Shown: positions 38,365 to 48,452 of the stretch, in pieces
How the letters are laid out: each line of letters starts with the position of its first letter
Position numbering within the stretch: the first letter of the stretch is position 1
Assembly: GCA_019429105.1 (NCBI GenBank)
Contig: JAHYJE010000003.1
Coordinates: 61,065-125,064, forward strand
Origin: Syntrophobacterales bacterium
GTDB lineage: Bacteria > Desulfobacterota > Syntrophia > Syntrophales > UBA5619
Direction of reading: 5' to 3'
DNA length: 64,000 nucleotides
Notes under the pieces: generated by a model
Seen by the model: only the letters and a program-made list of their open reading frames with translations
Database searches by the model: none
Told to the model about the DNA's origin: nothing
Program-made: the position numbers and the translations under genes

Positions 38365-38578
38365 CTCCTTCCTGAGGCGTCCCCCGCGCCATTGGGTCCG
38401 CTCGATGGTTACGTTATCTCAAAAGGCGAAAATGTTTCATCATCCTTCCGGTCGCCGCCGGAAAGCGAAGCTTGATACTCATACTTTATAGATTTTGAGG
38501 TAAGTCGTCAATAGTGGACACCAAATATTTCACACAGAGATTGTAATGCTGCCATAATATTACCCTTCCCTTTTGGGT

Positions 38579-38746
38579 ATGAAAAGATTTATAAGAAACA
38601 GCATAAGGGCAGTTGTGAAAACAGAATCAATGAAAAAACGGACTCAGGAGCTGCTGGCCTACACTGATTTCGCAACTACAGATATTGACCTGGTGAAATG
38701 CGGCATCAGCGGGACCATCAGGCAGGCAAGGGGAAAAAATGTTTAG
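38579..38746 (+). CDS. Possible small protein overlapping pgeF
   Basis: 55 codons (MKRFIRNSIRAVV...GTIRQARGKNV) ending 8 bp inside the pgeF start, so translation of the two could be coupled. Composition is protein-like (mixed charge, one Cys), but no family is recognised and the upstream ribosome site is poor. A second ATG lies at codon 18. Treat as a weak call. Confidence 0.28.
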   Translation: MKRFIRNSIRAVVKTESMKKRTQELLAYTDFATTDIDLVKCGISGTIRQARGKNV

Positions 38747-39536
38747 GTTGGCGAACAGAGGGCGAATCGGGTATCTGGAGGCACAGGGAATTCAAGGGCT
38801 TGCATTTGCAACCCACGCCTTCTGCACGCGCCGGACAGGCGTCAGCCGGGGAGGATTTGAAAGCCTCAATGTCGGCGAGCTGGTTGGAGACACGGAAGAA
38901 AACGTCAAGGAAAATCTTGAACTTGTCAAAAGGGAGTTTGCTATTCCCCCAAACGGACTGGTCATGTGCAGGCAGGTGCATGGCGACAGGATAATCGAGA
39001 TAGGCAAGGATGAACCTCTGCCGCTGCCCATGCCGGAAGGCGACGGACTGGTTACCGCCCGCCCGGGGATTGCCCTGGGTATAAAAACAGCCGATTGCGT
39101 TCCGCTGCTCTTTTTTGACCGCCGTCTCCGGGTAGCGGGGGCGGCTCATGCCGGATGGAGGGGAACGGCGCTTGGAATCGCGGCGAAAATGATCGACATC
39201 TTTCTGCGGCGCTTTGCCTCGCAAAGGGAGGATATAATTGTCCTTGTCGGGCCGGCAATCGCCTCCTGCTGCTATGAGGTCGATGCTCCGGTCTATGAGG
39301 CTTTTGCCGGCAGGACAAAAACGGAGCGGTTTTTTCGCAAGCGCAGGGGAAAGGAGCGCTGGATGTTCGATATCTCGCTTGCCAATCGCGTTCAGCTCAG
39401 GGAAGCCGGAATTCCTGCAAATAACATCATGACATCCGCAATGTGCACAGCCTGCCGGCGGGAGTTGTTTTTTTCTCATCGCGCCGCCCGGGGAAAAGAC
39501 GAAGGCCGGCAGCTCACCCTCATTATGATTAATTGA
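38739..39536 (+). CDS. pgeF: Multicopper polyphenol oxidase-like / purine nucleoside phosphorylase (YfiH family)
   Basis: 265 residues with the metal-binding signatures of the family: CRQVHGDRI, KTADCVPLLF (Cys ligand) and HAGWRGTALGI (His ligand), plus CCYEVDAPVYEAF. Members were first called laccases and later shown to phosphorolyse purine nucleosides or edit peptidoglycan precursors. AAGGGG lies 6 nt before the ATG. It stands alone, with a possible 55-codon frame just ahead. Confidence 0.88.
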   Translation: MFRLANRGRIGYLEAQGIQGLAFATHAFCTRRTGVSRGGFESLNVGELVGDTEENVKENLELVKREFAIPPNGLVMCRQVHGDRIIEIGKDEPLPLPMPEGDGLVTARPGIALGIKTADCVPLLFFDRRLRVAGAAHAGWRGTALGIAAKMIDIFLRRFASQREDIIVLVGPAIASCCYEVDAPVYEAFAGRTKTERFFRKRRGKERWMFDISLANRVQLREAGIPANNIMTSAMCTACRRELFFSHRAARGKDEGRQLTLIMIN

Positions 39537-39834
39537 GCGCTGCAATAAAAAATGCTTGACAGTTGGTAATGTTTGGGTATAGCCTATTGCAAAATCAGAG
39601 AGGCAAGCGTTGCTCCTCCCTTAAAATAAAATCCATTTATCAAACTATCAAACAGGGATTCGTAATATTTCGGTGCACTTCTTATATAAATCGTTTTCTA
39701 TAAAATCTAAGTTATTTTGATGGAAAGAACCGAAAAGAGATCGAAAGCGCTCTATAAACATTAAGCTTCGCTTTTCCGCACGGGGTGGGTGCCATCCGGC
39801 ATCTCGTTAATAATCAACTATACAGGCAAAAAAA
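39537..39834. promoter_or_regulatory. rho leader with promoter and repeat fragments
   Basis: A 298-bp gap. TTGACA (39556-39561), 16-bp spacer, TATAGC (39578-39583) is a fair promoter and would give a leader near 245 nt. AGCCTATTGCAAAA (39581) and AACATTAAGCTTCGCTTTTCC (split at about 39758) resemble pieces of the MITE-like element at 32040. A long rho leader fits the autoregulation known for rho, but no defined attenuator is visible. Confidence 0.4.
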
Positions 39835-41082
39835 ATGCACATCGAAGATATTAAAAGACAACCTATCAGTGAATTGACAAAAATGGCCAAGGAGCTGGAT
39901 GTTCCCGGCGCCAGCGGCATGAGAAGGCAGGATCTGATCTTCGCTATCCTGCAAACGCAGGCCGAAAAGAACGGCGTTATTTCGGGCTCAGGCGTCCTGG
40001 AGATACTGCCGGACGGATTCGGTTTTTTACGGGCCGTAGATTACAACTACCTGCCCAGCCCGGACGACATCTACGTTTCGCCCTCGCAGATCAGACGATT
40101 CAGTCTGCGAACGGGTGATACTGTTTCCGGCGAGGTAAGGCCCCCCAAAGAGGGGGAAAAGTACTTCGCGCTGCTGAAGGTCGATGATGTCAATTTCGAG
40201 AGTCCGGAAGCGGCGCGCGACAAAATTCTGTTCGACAATCTGACGCCGCTGTACCCGGAAGAAAAGTTGAATCTTGAACACGATCCGGAGAATTTCTCCA
40301 CGCGCATCATGGATCTCTTCACCCCGATCGGCAAGGGGCAGCGCGGTTTGATCGTTTCTCCGCCGCGCGCCGGGAAGACGGTTCTTCTGCAGGACATCGC
40401 CCACAGCATCACCGCCAACCACAAGGAGGTTGTGCTGATGGTGCTTTTGATCGATGAACGGCCCGAAGAGGTAACGGACATGCAGCGCAGCGTGGCGGGG
40501 GAAGTGATCTCCTCCACCTTCGACGAGCCGGCTACCCGCCATGTACAGGTTGCAGAGATGGTTATAGAAAAGGCCAAACGGCTCGTGGAGCACAAAAAGG
40601 ATGTCGTCATCCTTTTAGACAGCATTACCCGTCTGGCCCGTGCCTACAATACGGTTGTCCCCCCCTCCGGGAAGGTGCTTTCCGGCGGGGTGGATTCCAA
40701 CGCCCTGCATAAGCCCAAGCGCTTCTTCGGGGCGGCCCGGAACATAGAAAACGGCGGCAGTCTGACGATCATTTCCACTGCGCTGATTGATACCGGCAGC
40801 CGGATGGACGAGGTCATCTTCGAGGAGTTCAAGGGGACCGGGAACATGGAACTGCACCTTGACCGCCGCATCGCCGATAGGCGGGTTTTCCCCGCATTCG
40901 ATCTGATCCGTTCCGGAACGAGGAAGGAAGAGCTGCTCATCCCGAAGGCCAATCTCAACCGGGTATGGATATTGCGGAGACTGCTCCAGGAGATGAATCC
41001 GGTGGATGCCATGGAATTCATCATCAACAAGATTCGCAAGACGGACAACAATAAATTATTCCTCGATTCGATGAATTCGTAA
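39835..41082 (+). CDS. rho: Transcription termination factor Rho
   Basis: 415 residues: Rho N-terminal helical domain ([18 protein letters not shown]), cold-shock RNA-binding domain ([14 protein letters not shown]), RecA-like motor with Walker A SPPRAGKT and DEKH-type motif [16 protein letters not shown], and the Q/R loops ([11 protein letters not shown]). A hexameric ATP-dependent RNA translocase ending unstructured transcripts. Length and motifs are standard. Confidence 0.97.
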   Translation: MHIEDIKRQPISELTKMAKELDVPGASGMRRQDLIFAILQTQAEKNGVISGSGVLEILPDGFGFLRAVDYNYLPSPDDIYVSPSQIRRFSLRTGDTVSGEVRPPKEGEKYFALLKVDDVNFESPEAARDKILFDNLTPLYPEEKLNLEHDPENFSTRIMDLFTPIGKGQRGLIVSPPRAGKTVLLQDIAHSITANHKEVVLMVLLIDERPEEVTDMQRSVAGEVISSTFDEPATRHVQVAEMVIEKAKRLVEHKKDVVILLDSITRLARAYNTVVPPSGKVLSGGVDSNALHKPKRFFGAARNIENGGSLTIISTALIDTGSRMDEVIFEEFKGTGNMELHLDRRIADRRVFPAFDLIRSGTRKEELLIPKANLNRVWILRRLLQEMNPVDAMEFIINKIRKTDNNKLFLDSMNS

Positions 41083-41155
41083 GCGGTTTTTTGCAAGTTC
41101 CGGGGGCCTCAACGCAGTCAGGATGGGGATTTGCCGAGGGGCGAATAAAAAGTGC

Positions 41156-41183
41156 TTGAAATTCAATTTTAAATGACTATAAT
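41156..41183 (+). promoter_or_regulatory. Promoter upstream of rpmE
   Basis: TTGAAA (41156-41161), 16-bp spacer, TATAAT (41178-41183). It leaves a leader of about 125 nt before rpmE, room for ribosomal-protein autoregulation. Confidence 0.7.
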
Positions 41184-41314
41184 CCCCAATTCGCCCGCTT
41201 GGCAAGGGTGATGTTGCTTGAGCAGGGGAGCGGGTATTTTTTGCATGGTTTATACTAAGCGCCGAAGGCGGAAAAAGCCGGAAGCCAAGATTAATTAAAA
41301 GGAGACATACAGAC

Positions 41315-41527
41315 ATGAAACAGGGAATTCATCCCGAATATAAGGAAACAACGATAAGCTGTGTTTGCGGAAATGTTATCGCGACCAGGTCAACCAGACA
41401 GGATATCAAGGTGGAAGTCTGTTCCCAGTGCCATCCCTTCATGACCGGAAAGCAGAAGATTGTCGATACGGCGGGACGGGTGGAGAGGTTCAACCGCAAG
41501 TATGCGGGATTTGAGAAAAAGGCGTAA
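41315..41527 (+). CDS. rpmE: Ribosomal protein bL31, zinc-binding type
   Basis: 70 residues. Cysteines in SCVCGN and VCSQCHPF make the zinc ribbon of the C+ form of L31, with the family tail [13 protein letters not shown]. The zinc form serves as a mobile zinc store in many bacteria. AAAGGAG precedes the ATG. It is followed by a strong terminator. Confidence 0.95.
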   Translation: MKQGIHPEYKETTISCVCGNVIATRSTRQDIKVEVCSQCHPFMTGKQKIVDTAGRVERFNRKYAGFEKKA

Positions 41528-41564
41528 CCCTTTATCGTTATAGGCGCCGCCTTCCCAACGGATT

Positions 41565-41601
41565 CCCTCCACTTCCGGCCTTAGCCGGAACGGAGGGTTT
41601 T
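41565..41601 (+). terminator. Rho-independent terminator after rpmE
   Basis: CCCTCC...GGAGGG closing TTCCGGC...GCCGGAA with a CTTA-type loop, followed by TTTT. One asymmetric bulge. Confidence 0.8.
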
Positions 41602-41630
41602 AACAGTGGGCTGCTGCCTTTGCCAAATAA

Positions 41631-41683
41631 CGTTCCAGACACAAACAGCCGGTGACAGTCGCCGGCTGTTTGTGTCTGGAACG
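41631..41683. repeat. 53-bp near-perfect palindrome between rpmE and prfA
   Basis: Two 26-bp arms (41631-41656 and 41658-41683) around a single centre base with one mismatch that would be a G-U pair in RNA. No T-tract follows. A small GACTG-GCTT-CAGTC hairpin comes next (41684-41697). It lies in the 5' region of prfA, 52 bp before its ATG. Confidence 0.85.
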
Positions 41684-41734
41684 GACTGGCTTCAGTCAGC
41701 GGATGAACTCGATTAATTTTAATAGTGGGATGCG

Positions 41735-42805
41735 ATGTTTTCAAGACTTAAGGAAATTGAAGCCAGGCTCCGGGAGCTGGAACAATTGCTCAGCGATCAT
41801 GCTGTCCTGGGGAATGCCGGTCTGTACCAGAAATACGCCAAGGAGCATTCCAATATCCTGCCGCTGGTCGAGACCTTTCGCCAATATGAAAAAGCCGTTT
41901 CCCTGCTGCAGGAGGATCAGGCGCTCCTGCAGGGTAACGACGAAGAATTGAAGGAGATTGCCCGGGAAGAGCTCCCTCGGTTGAAAGAATCCGTGGAAAC
42001 CCTGCAAGAAAAGCTGAATTTTCTCTTGCTGCCCCGCGACCCCAACGACGAAAAAAATGTCTTTCTGGAGATTCGCGCCGGCACCGGCGGGGACGAGGCG
42101 GGCCTCTTTGTCGAGGATCTCTTCCGGATGTACGCCCGTTACGCGGAAGCCTCCGGCTGGAAGGTGGAAATCATCAGCAGCACGCCCTCCGGCGGCATGG
42201 GAGGCTTCAAGGAGATCATTGCCCTGATTGCCGGGCAGGGCGCCTACAGTCGGCTTAAATATGAGGGCGGCGTGCACCGAGTTCAGAGAGTGCCGGTGAC
42301 GGAGGCGCAGGGGCGGATCCATACCTCCGCGGTCACTGTGGCCATTCTCCCGGAGGCGGATGAGGTCGAGCTGAACATCGACCCGAACGATTTGCGAATA
42401 GACGTCTATCACTCCAGCGGTCATGGCGGTCAGAGCGTTAACACCACGGATTCGGCGGTCCGCATCACCCACCTGCCGACGGGGATGATCGTCACCTGCC
42501 AGGATGAAAAATCGCAGCTCAAGAACAAACACAAGGCGATGAACGTTCTTCGTTCCCGGCTGCTCGATATCGCCGTCCGGGAACATGACGACGAAATATC
42601 GGAAACGCGCAAAAGCCAGGTGGGAAGCGGGGATCGCAGCGAACGGATCCGAACCTACAATTACCCCCAAGGCCGGGTGACCGACCACCGGATTGGGATG
42701 ACCTCCTACAATCTCGAAGGTTTTCTGAGCGGCGATATCCAATTTATGCTCGATGCGCTGACTGCCCATTTTCGGACGGATGCCCTGAACAAGGCGGCCC
42801 CTTAA
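41735..42805 (+). CDS. prfA: Peptide chain release factor 1
   Basis: 356 residues: the stop-codon-reading PxT motif in VQRVPVTEAQGRIHTSA and the catalytic GGQ at 231-233 (HSSGHGGQSVNTT). It terminates translation at UAA and UAG. The prmC gene, which methylates this glutamine, follows 38 bp later. The ribosome site is GGGAT. The preceding palindrome could limit its transcription or translation. Confidence 0.96.
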   Translation: MFSRLKEIEARLRELEQLLSDHAVLGNAGLYQKYAKEHSNILPLVETFRQYEKAVSLLQEDQALLQGNDEELKEIAREELPRLKESVETLQEKLNFLLLPRDPNDEKNVFLEIRAGTGGDEAGLFVEDLFRMYARYAEASGWKVEIISSTPSGGMGGFKEIIALIAGQGAYSRLKYEGGVHRVQRVPVTEAQGRIHTSAVTVAILPEADEVELNIDPNDLRIDVYHSSGHGGQSVNTTDSAVRITHLPTGMIVTCQDEKSQLKNKHKAMNVLRSRLLDIAVREHDDEISETRKSQVGSGDRSERIRTYNYPQGRVTDHRIGMTSYNLEGFLSGDIQFMLDALTAHFRTDALNKAAP

Positions 42806-42843
42806 ATAAATTTCCTTAACCTGTACATAGTTTGCGGGAAGTC

Positions 42844-43692
42844 ATGAACATTAAAACGCTCCTTGCCGGCGCTGCTTCCGAGCTCGCGATCTGCGGCAGC
42901 GCTTCCCCCCGTCTTGACGCCGATCTGCTACTGATGCATCTGCTGAAGATCGACCGCGCCCAGCTTTTGGCATATCCGGAGCGCACACTAACTGAGCAAC
43001 AGAGGACTGCTTTCACGGGGTTCCTGGAAAGACGGAAGCAGGGCGAGCCGGTCTCCTACATAATCGGGCAGAAGGAGTTTTGGGGCCTCCGCTTTACGGT
43101 GAATCCCGCCGTGCTGATTCCGCGGCCGGAAACGGAATGCCTGATCGAAGAGGTTTTGCGTTTTTACCGTCCCCCCGGAAACAATCTGCGGGTATGCGAT
43201 ATCGGAACGGGAAGCGGCATAATTGCGATCGCGCTGGCCAGCGAACTTCCGGAAGCCCGGATTGTGGCGACAGACATTTCTCGAGAAGCGCTGGCCGTGG
43301 CCTACGGCAACGCCCTTTATCACGGCGTGGCCGGGAGGATTGATTTTCAGCAGGCGGATGTTTTCCCGGACATTCCCGGCAATTTTGACGTCATCTGTTC
43401 CAACCCTCCCTATATAACTGCCGAACAATACTCGTTGCTGCCGGGGGGAATCCGCGATTTTGAGCCACGCGAGGCGCTGCTTGCCGGCCCGGACGGATTG
43501 GCGCTGTACCGGAAAATTATCGCGGCCGGGCCGCGCCATTTGAAGCGGGGCGGTCGTATTTTCATGGAAATAGGCGAGGAGCAGCAAGACGCGGTTAGTT
43601 CCTTGTTAAGGGAAGAGGGCAGCTATGCGGACATCTTTTGCCGCAGCGACTACGGGGGGATGGATCGTGTCTTGTCGGCAAGCAAGAGATAG
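42844..43692 (+). CDS. prmC: Release factor glutamine methyltransferase
   Basis: 282 residues: helical N-terminal domain, SAM-binding VCDIGTGSGIIAIALA, and the glutamine-binding NPPY at 187-190. It N5-methylates the GGQ glutamine of release factors. The ATG at 42844 has GGGAAG upstream; a frame-compatible codon four residues earlier is less likely. Confidence 0.94.
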   Translation: MNIKTLLAGAASELAICGSASPRLDADLLLMHLLKIDRAQLLAYPERTLTEQQRTAFTGFLERRKQGEPVSYIIGQKEFWGLRFTVNPAVLIPRPETECLIEEVLRFYRPPGNNLRVCDIGTGSGIIAIALASELPEARIVATDISREALAVAYGNALYHGVAGRIDFQQADVFPDIPGNFDVICSNPPYITAEQYSLLPGGIRDFEPREALLAGPDGLALYRKIIAAGPRHLKRGGRIFMEIGEEQQDAVSSLLREEGSYADIFCRSDYGGMDRVLSASKR

Positions 43693-43744
43693 GGTATAAG
43701 GCTTTAGAATATCAAGAGTCAATTGCCGGGGCGGGGGAATAATA

Positions 43745-44995
43745 ATGGATAAAATAGAGATTATCGGCGGGCGGAGGCTGCAGGGCGAGGTGCGGATCAG
43801 CGGGGCGAAGAATGCCGCCCTGCCGGTGCTGGCCTCGGCGCTCCTCGTCGATGGCTGGAATACCTTTCACAACATCCCCGATCTGGAGGATATCAAGACG
43901 ATCCGCACCCTGCTGGCGAGCTTGGGGGTAAAAAGCGAAGGCGGCGAAACTTTAATGATAAGCGCCGGAGAAATTACCAGTTGTGAGGCATCTTATGATC
44001 TTGTCCGGAAGATGCGGGCCTCGGTTCTGGTGCTCGGTCCCCTTGTGGCGAGAAGGGGCGAGGCGCGGGTTTCTCTGCCGGGCGGCTGCGCGATTGGCGC
44101 CCGACCCGTAAATCTCCATGTAAAGGCGCTCAGGGAAATGGGGGCGGAGGTGGAGCTGAAGGATGGGTACATCGAGGCGAAGGCTTCGCGCCTGAAAGGG
44201 GCGACGATCTATTTTGATACCCCAACGGTTACGGGCACGGAAAACATCATGATGGCGGCGACACTGGCCGATGGGACAACTGTGCTGAAGAATGCGGCGC
44301 GCGAGCCGGAGATTGTCAATTTAGCCGGGGTGCTCAGTGGGATGGGGGCAAGAATCCGCGGGGCGGGCAGCGACGTCATAACGATCGAAGGGGTGAAAGC
44401 ACTCCACCCGGCAGAGGCGCGGGTCATCCCGGACCGGATCGAGGCAGGCACGTTTATTATTGCGGCCGGAATGACCAACGGAGATATCCGGATTCTCGAT
44501 TGCGAGCCCCGCGATTTCGAAGCGCTGACGGCCAAGCTGCTCGCAACAGGAATGGAGATAAAAATTGAGGATGGCAACCTTCGGGTGCAAGGCAAAAAAC
44601 AGGTGAAAAGCGTGGACGTAAAGACCATGCCTCACCCCGGCTTTCCCACGGATCTGCAGGCGCAGATCATGGCGATGATGACGATCGCAAAGGGTCTGAG
44701 CGTCATCACCGAAACAGTTTTCGAAAACCGGTTTATGCATGTAAGCGAGATGATCCGGCTGGGCGCGGACATCGTTATCGAAGGCAACAGCGCGATTGTG
44801 CGGGGAATTCCGCAACTGCACGGGGCGCCGGTGATGGCAACCGATTTGCGCGCCTCGGCGTCGCTGATCTTGGCCGGCCTGGCCGCGGAAGGAAAGACCG
44901 TACTTTCGCGTGTTTATCATATTGACCGGGGATACGAGCAGATCGAAAAGAAGTTTTCCGCCCTGGGCGCCGACATTAAACGCATCCCCGGGTGA
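43745..44995 (+). CDS. murA: UDP-N-acetylglucosamine 1-carboxyvinyltransferase
   Basis: 416 residues with SGAKNAALP (Lys22 type), and Cys115 in [15 protein letters not shown], the residue attacked by fosfomycin, so this MurA should be fosfomycin-sensitive. First committed step of peptidoglycan synthesis, in the cytoplasm. Gene order prfA-prmC-murA-hisD suggests one operon with small gaps. Confidence 0.96.
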   Translation: MDKIEIIGGRRLQGEVRISGAKNAALPVLASALLVDGWNTFHNIPDLEDIKTIRTLLASLGVKSEGGETLMISAGEITSCEASYDLVRKMRASVLVLGPLVARRGEARVSLPGGCAIGARPVNLHVKALREMGAEVELKDGYIEAKASRLKGATIYFDTPTVTGTENIMMAATLADGTTVLKNAAREPEIVNLAGVLSGMGARIRGAGSDVITIEGVKALHPAEARVIPDRIEAGTFIIAAGMTNGDIRILDCEPRDFEALTAKLLATGMEIKIEDGNLRVQGKKQVKSVDVKTMPHPGFPTDLQAQIMAMMTIAKGLSVITETVFENRFMHVSEMIRLGADIVIEGNSAIVRGIPQLHGAPVMATDLRASASLILAGLAAEGKTVLSRVYHIDRGYEQIEKKFSALGADIKRIPG

Positions 44996-45038
44996 TTGAC
45001 GGAGGGAATTTCGGGAAATCAGGAACGAGTTGGAAATT

Positions 45039-46328
45039 ATGAGGATAATTAAAGCTGACAGTGGGGAATTTGAGGAATATTTCAAACAGTTGACGGGCCG
45101 CGGCCAGGTTTTTGACACCCAGCTTTGGAGTGCGGTGGGGGCTATTGTGGAAGCTGTCCGCGTCCGCGGGGATGAGGCCCTCTTCGAATATACCGCCCGC
45201 TGGGATGGGTTTGCCGTTGCCGCCGCGACGGTGGAGGTTTCCGCCGCGGAGTGGCAGGCCGCGGCGAAGCATGCTACTCCTGAAGAGATTGAGATTATTA
45301 ATCTTTCCGCCACAAGGATTGCCAGGTTCCACGAGCGTCAGCGACAGGAAAGCTGGTTTGTCAACGATGAGGAGGGGGTGGAACTGGGACAATTGGTCCG
45401 GCCCCTGGAACGGGTAGGGATCTACGCTCCGGGCGGACGGGCCTGTTACCCCTCTACCGTTTTGATGACGGCGATTCCGGCGCGGATTGCGGGAGTGACC
45501 GAGATCATCCTGACTACCCCCTGCCGGGACGGGGTGCTGCCGCCCTTGATCGCCGCCGCGGCAAAGCTTGCCGGAGTCACCCGCATCTTCAAGATCGGCG
45601 GCGCCCAGGCGGTTGCGGCCTTGGCCTTCGGGACCGAATCGGTCCCCCGTGTGGACAAGATAGTCGGCCCGGGCAACCGGTACGTGGCGGCTGCCAAAAA
45701 AATGGTTTTTGGCCAGGTGGGGATCGATATGATTGCCGGCCCCAGCGAGGTGCTTGTCATTGCCGATAAAACGGGCAATGCCGCCTATGCGGCCGCGGAT
45801 ATGCTGGCGCAGGCGGAGCACGACGAAATGGCAGGCGCGGTGCTGATGACGCCGGACGCGGCATTCGCCCGCGAGGCGGCCGCGGAGCTCAGCCGGCAAA
45901 TGACGCAGATGGAGCGGAAAGAGATCGCCGCCCGGGCGCTGCAAAATTACGGGGCCGCGATCATTACCCGGGATCTTGACGAGGCGATAATCCTGGCCAA
46001 CCGTTTCGCCCCGGAACATCTGGAATTGATGGTGGAAAATCCGCGTGCATATTTGCCCCGTCTGCGCAACGCCGGAGCGGTTTTTTTAGGCGCCAGCGCG
46101 CCCGAGGCTCTGGGCGATTACATGGCGGGGCCGAATCATGTTCTGCCCACCGGGGGAACCGCCCGCTTCGCCTCGCCGCTGGGCGTTTATGATTTTTTCA
46201 AGCGCACCAGCGTCCTGTCCTTTTCGCAAACGGCGCTGGCGCGTTATGGAGAGCCGACCGCCCGCTTTGCCGATCTTGAGGGGCTTTACGGGCACGGACG
46301 CTCCGTCCGCTTGCGCCTGAAAGCCTGA
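45039..46328 (+). CDS. hisD: Histidinol dehydrogenase
   Basis: About 429 residues. Typical blocks: [49 protein letters not shown], a QAEHDE metal/catalytic segment and FAPEHLEL. It oxidises histidinol to histidine with two NAD, using zinc. The ATG at 45039 is chosen (GGAA upstream); a TTG at 45030 has the better AGGAACGAG spacing and may be the true start. It lies 43 bp after murA, away from other his genes. Confidence 0.93.
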   Translation: MRIIKADSGEFEEYFKQLTGRGQVFDTQLWSAVGAIVEAVRVRGDEALFEYTARWDGFAVAAATVEVSAAEWQAAAKHATPEEIEIINLSATRIARFHERQRQESWFVNDEEGVELGQLVRPLERVGIYAPGGRACYPSTVLMTAIPARIAGVTEIILTTPCRDGVLPPLIAAAAKLAGVTRIFKIGGAQAVAALAFGTESVPRVDKIVGPGNRYVAAAKKMVFGQVGIDMIAGPSEVLVIADKTGNAAYAAADMLAQAEHDEMAGAVLMTPDAAFAREAAAELSRQMTQMERKEIAARALQNYGAAIITRDLDEAIILANRFAPEHLELMVENPRAYLPRLRNAGAVFLGASAPEALGDYMAGPNHVLPTGGTARFASPLGVYDFFKRTSVLSFSQTALARYGEPTARFADLEGLYGHGRSVRLRLKA

Positions 46329-46370
46329 GGCGAAAAAACGAGTGTATTTATTTTGAGGGGAGGAACACCA

Positions 46371-47207
46371 ATGGCGAAAAAACTGACACGCTTTGATTTG
46401 CAGACAATGAAGGAAGAGGGGCGCAAGGCCGTCTTGATGACCGCATACGATTATATGACCGCCAAGCTGGCCGAAGAGGCGGGGATGGACATGCTGCTGG
46501 TTGGCGACAGCCTCGGGATGGCTGTCTATGGCTATCCCGGCACTGTTCCGGTCACCATGGACCAATGCATCTGCCATGCCGAAGCGGTGCGCAGGGGAGC
46601 CCCGGAGACCCTTGTCATCGGCGACATGCCTTTTGGGTCGTACCATGCCGGGATCGATGACGCCTGCCGCAACGCGATCCGGTTTTACAAAGAGGCCGGG
46701 GTGGATTGCCTCAAACTGGAAGGCGGCAAACGGGTAACACCGGTTATCAAGGCGATCGTTGATGGCGGCATGCTTTTGATGGGACATATCGGCTTGACTC
46801 CGCAGAGTTCGGGCGCATTGGGGGGATTCAAGGCCCAGGGACGTACAGCGGCGGCGGCAGAGGCGATTGTCGAGGACGCGATCGCGGTATGTGAAGCGGG
46901 GGCCTTCTCGGTGCTTGTGGAGGGAGTGCCTCCCGAGGTAACCGCGGCGATACGCAGAAATGTTCCTGTCCCGGTTTACGGGATCGGCGCCGGCGACTGC
47001 GATGGCCAGATCATGGTCTGTTCGGACATTCTGGGGCTTTTTCAGGCGTTTACCCCCAAATTTGTCAAACGGTACGGCAATGTCGCCGAGGAGTATCGCA
47101 AGGTCTTTGCCGCATACAGCGAGGATGTCCGCAAGGGCGCCTTTCCCGGCGAGGAGCATGTTTACCGGATGGCGGAGGGAGAGGCGGCAAAACTGGCAGG
47201 GAAGTAG
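46371..47207 (+). CDS. panB: 3-methyl-2-oxobutanoate hydroxymethyltransferase
   Basis: 278 residues with VLMTAYDYMTAKLAEEAGMD, LVGDSLGM (metal-binding Asp), CHAEAVRRG, GDMPFGSY and KLEGG. First step of pantothenate synthesis: adds a hydroxymethyl group from methylene-tetrahydrofolate to 2-oxoisovalerate. GGGGAGG precedes the ATG. panE lies 66 bp downstream, giving the first two steps together. Confidence 0.95.
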   Translation: MAKKLTRFDLQTMKEEGRKAVLMTAYDYMTAKLAEEAGMDMLLVGDSLGMAVYGYPGTVPVTMDQCICHAEAVRRGAPETLVIGDMPFGSYHAGIDDACRNAIRFYKEAGVDCLKLEGGKRVTPVIKAIVDGGMLLMGHIGLTPQSSGALGGFKAQGRTAAAAEAIVEDAIAVCEAGAFSVLVEGVPPEVTAAIRRNVPVPVYGIGAGDCDGQIMVCSDILGLFQAFTPKFVKRYGNVAEEYRKVFAAYSEDVRKGAFPGEEHVYRMAEGEAAKLAGK

Positions 47208-47273
47208 CCGGCCGGCGGGATTTTCCTCTGCCGGCCAGACAGCTGGTCCGGTATTGCTGAAAAGGGGGGCAAG

Positions 47274-48203
47274 ATGAAAATTGCGGTTTTGGGCGCCGGG
47301 GCGATGGGATGCCTGTACGGCGCGCTGCTTTCGGAGGCGGGGGAGTCTGTAACGCTGCTGGATGTCTGGGAGGCGCATGTTCAGACGATCCGGGAGCGGG
47401 GATTGACCATTACCTCTCCCAACGGGGACAGGAACTTGCCGTTGCAGGCGGAAACCGACCCGCGGGCAATCGGCAAGGTCGATCTGGTGATCGTCTTTGT
47501 CAAATCGTACCATACCCGTGAGGCAATGAAAGGCGCCCTGTCCCTGCTGGGCGAAAAGACGATCGTTTTTACCGTGCAAAACGGTCTGGGCAATGTCGAG
47601 CAATTGGCCGAGATAGCCGGTGAAGAGCGGATACTGGCGGGGACGAGCGGCTTTGGGGCGACGATGATTGCCCCCGGGCATATTCGCCATGCCGGAACCG
47701 GGGCGACGACTTTCGGGGAGCCCTCCGGTCGGAAAACAGCGAGGATAGAGCAACTGCGGGCAATCTTTGAAAAGGCCGGGCTGAATCCTGTGATAGCCGA
47801 AAACCTGCCGGGGATTATCTGGGGGAAACTGCTGGTAAATGTTGGAATAAACCCTATTACCGCCCTGGCGCGGATTAAAAACGGCCAGATTCTGGAGATC
47901 CCGGAGTTGACGGAGCTGATGGAAAAAGCTGTCGGCGAGGCGCGGGAGGTGTCCCGCCGCCTGGGCATCCGGCTCGCCTTTGCCGGCGATCCGCTGGAAC
48001 ATGTCAAGGCGGTAATGAGAAACACGAAAGAAAATATCTCGTCCATGCGTCAGGATATCGAACGAGGGAGGCGCACCGAAATTGATTTCATCAACGGGGC
48101 GATTGTCCGGGAAGGCGCGGCTCTGGGAGTTCCGACGCCAATCAATTTTACGCTGACCAGCCTGATCAAGGGATTGGAAGAGGGAACGCGGCAGAAAAAA
48201 TAG
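47274..48203 (+). CDS. panE: 2-dehydropantoate 2-reductase
   Basis: 309 residues: N-terminal NADP-binding IAVLGAGAMGCLYGALL, catalytic-region phrases VQNGLGN and GIIWGKLLVNVGINPITAL (with the conserved Lys), and SMRQDIERGRRTEIDFINGAIV at the C-terminus. It reduces ketopantoate to pantoate after PanB. AAAAGGGG precedes the ATG. Confidence 0.93.
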   Translation: MKIAVLGAGAMGCLYGALLSEAGESVTLLDVWEAHVQTIRERGLTITSPNGDRNLPLQAETDPRAIGKVDLVIVFVKSYHTREAMKGALSLLGEKTIVFTVQNGLGNVEQLAEIAGEERILAGTSGFGATMIAPGHIRHAGTGATTFGEPSGRKTARIEQLRAIFEKAGLNPVIAENLPGIIWGKLLVNVGINPITALARIKNGQILEIPELTELMEKAVGEAREVSRRLGIRLAFAGDPLEHVKAVMRNTKENISSMRQDIERGRRTEIDFINGAIVREGAALGVPTPINFTLTSLIKGLEEGTRQKK

Positions 48204-48275
48204 CTTGACAAAATAGCGGCTTTTAATATGATGCGCTCGCTTTTCCGCACTGGCGGCAAGCGCTGTATTGAATGA

Positions 48276-48350
<75 letters not shown>

Positions 48351-48358
48351 GAATAATC

Positions 48359-48391
48359 ACGGGGTTACGGATATTCCGTAACCCCGTTTTC
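48359..48391 (+). terminator. Terminator after tRNA-Gly
   Basis: Perfect 13-bp stem ACGGGGTTACGGA / TCCGTAACCCCGT with a 3-nt loop, followed by TTTTC. Confidence 0.85.
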
Positions 48392-48452
48392 GTCAGACGC
48401 GTTTTCCCCCGACAGGTCGGCAGTAAAATAAAAGACTCACTGGAGGAGCAGC

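Noticed and set aside
46086..48002. 638-codon frame opposite panB and panE
   Set aside because: Antisense shadow; the plus-strand genes have clear motifs.
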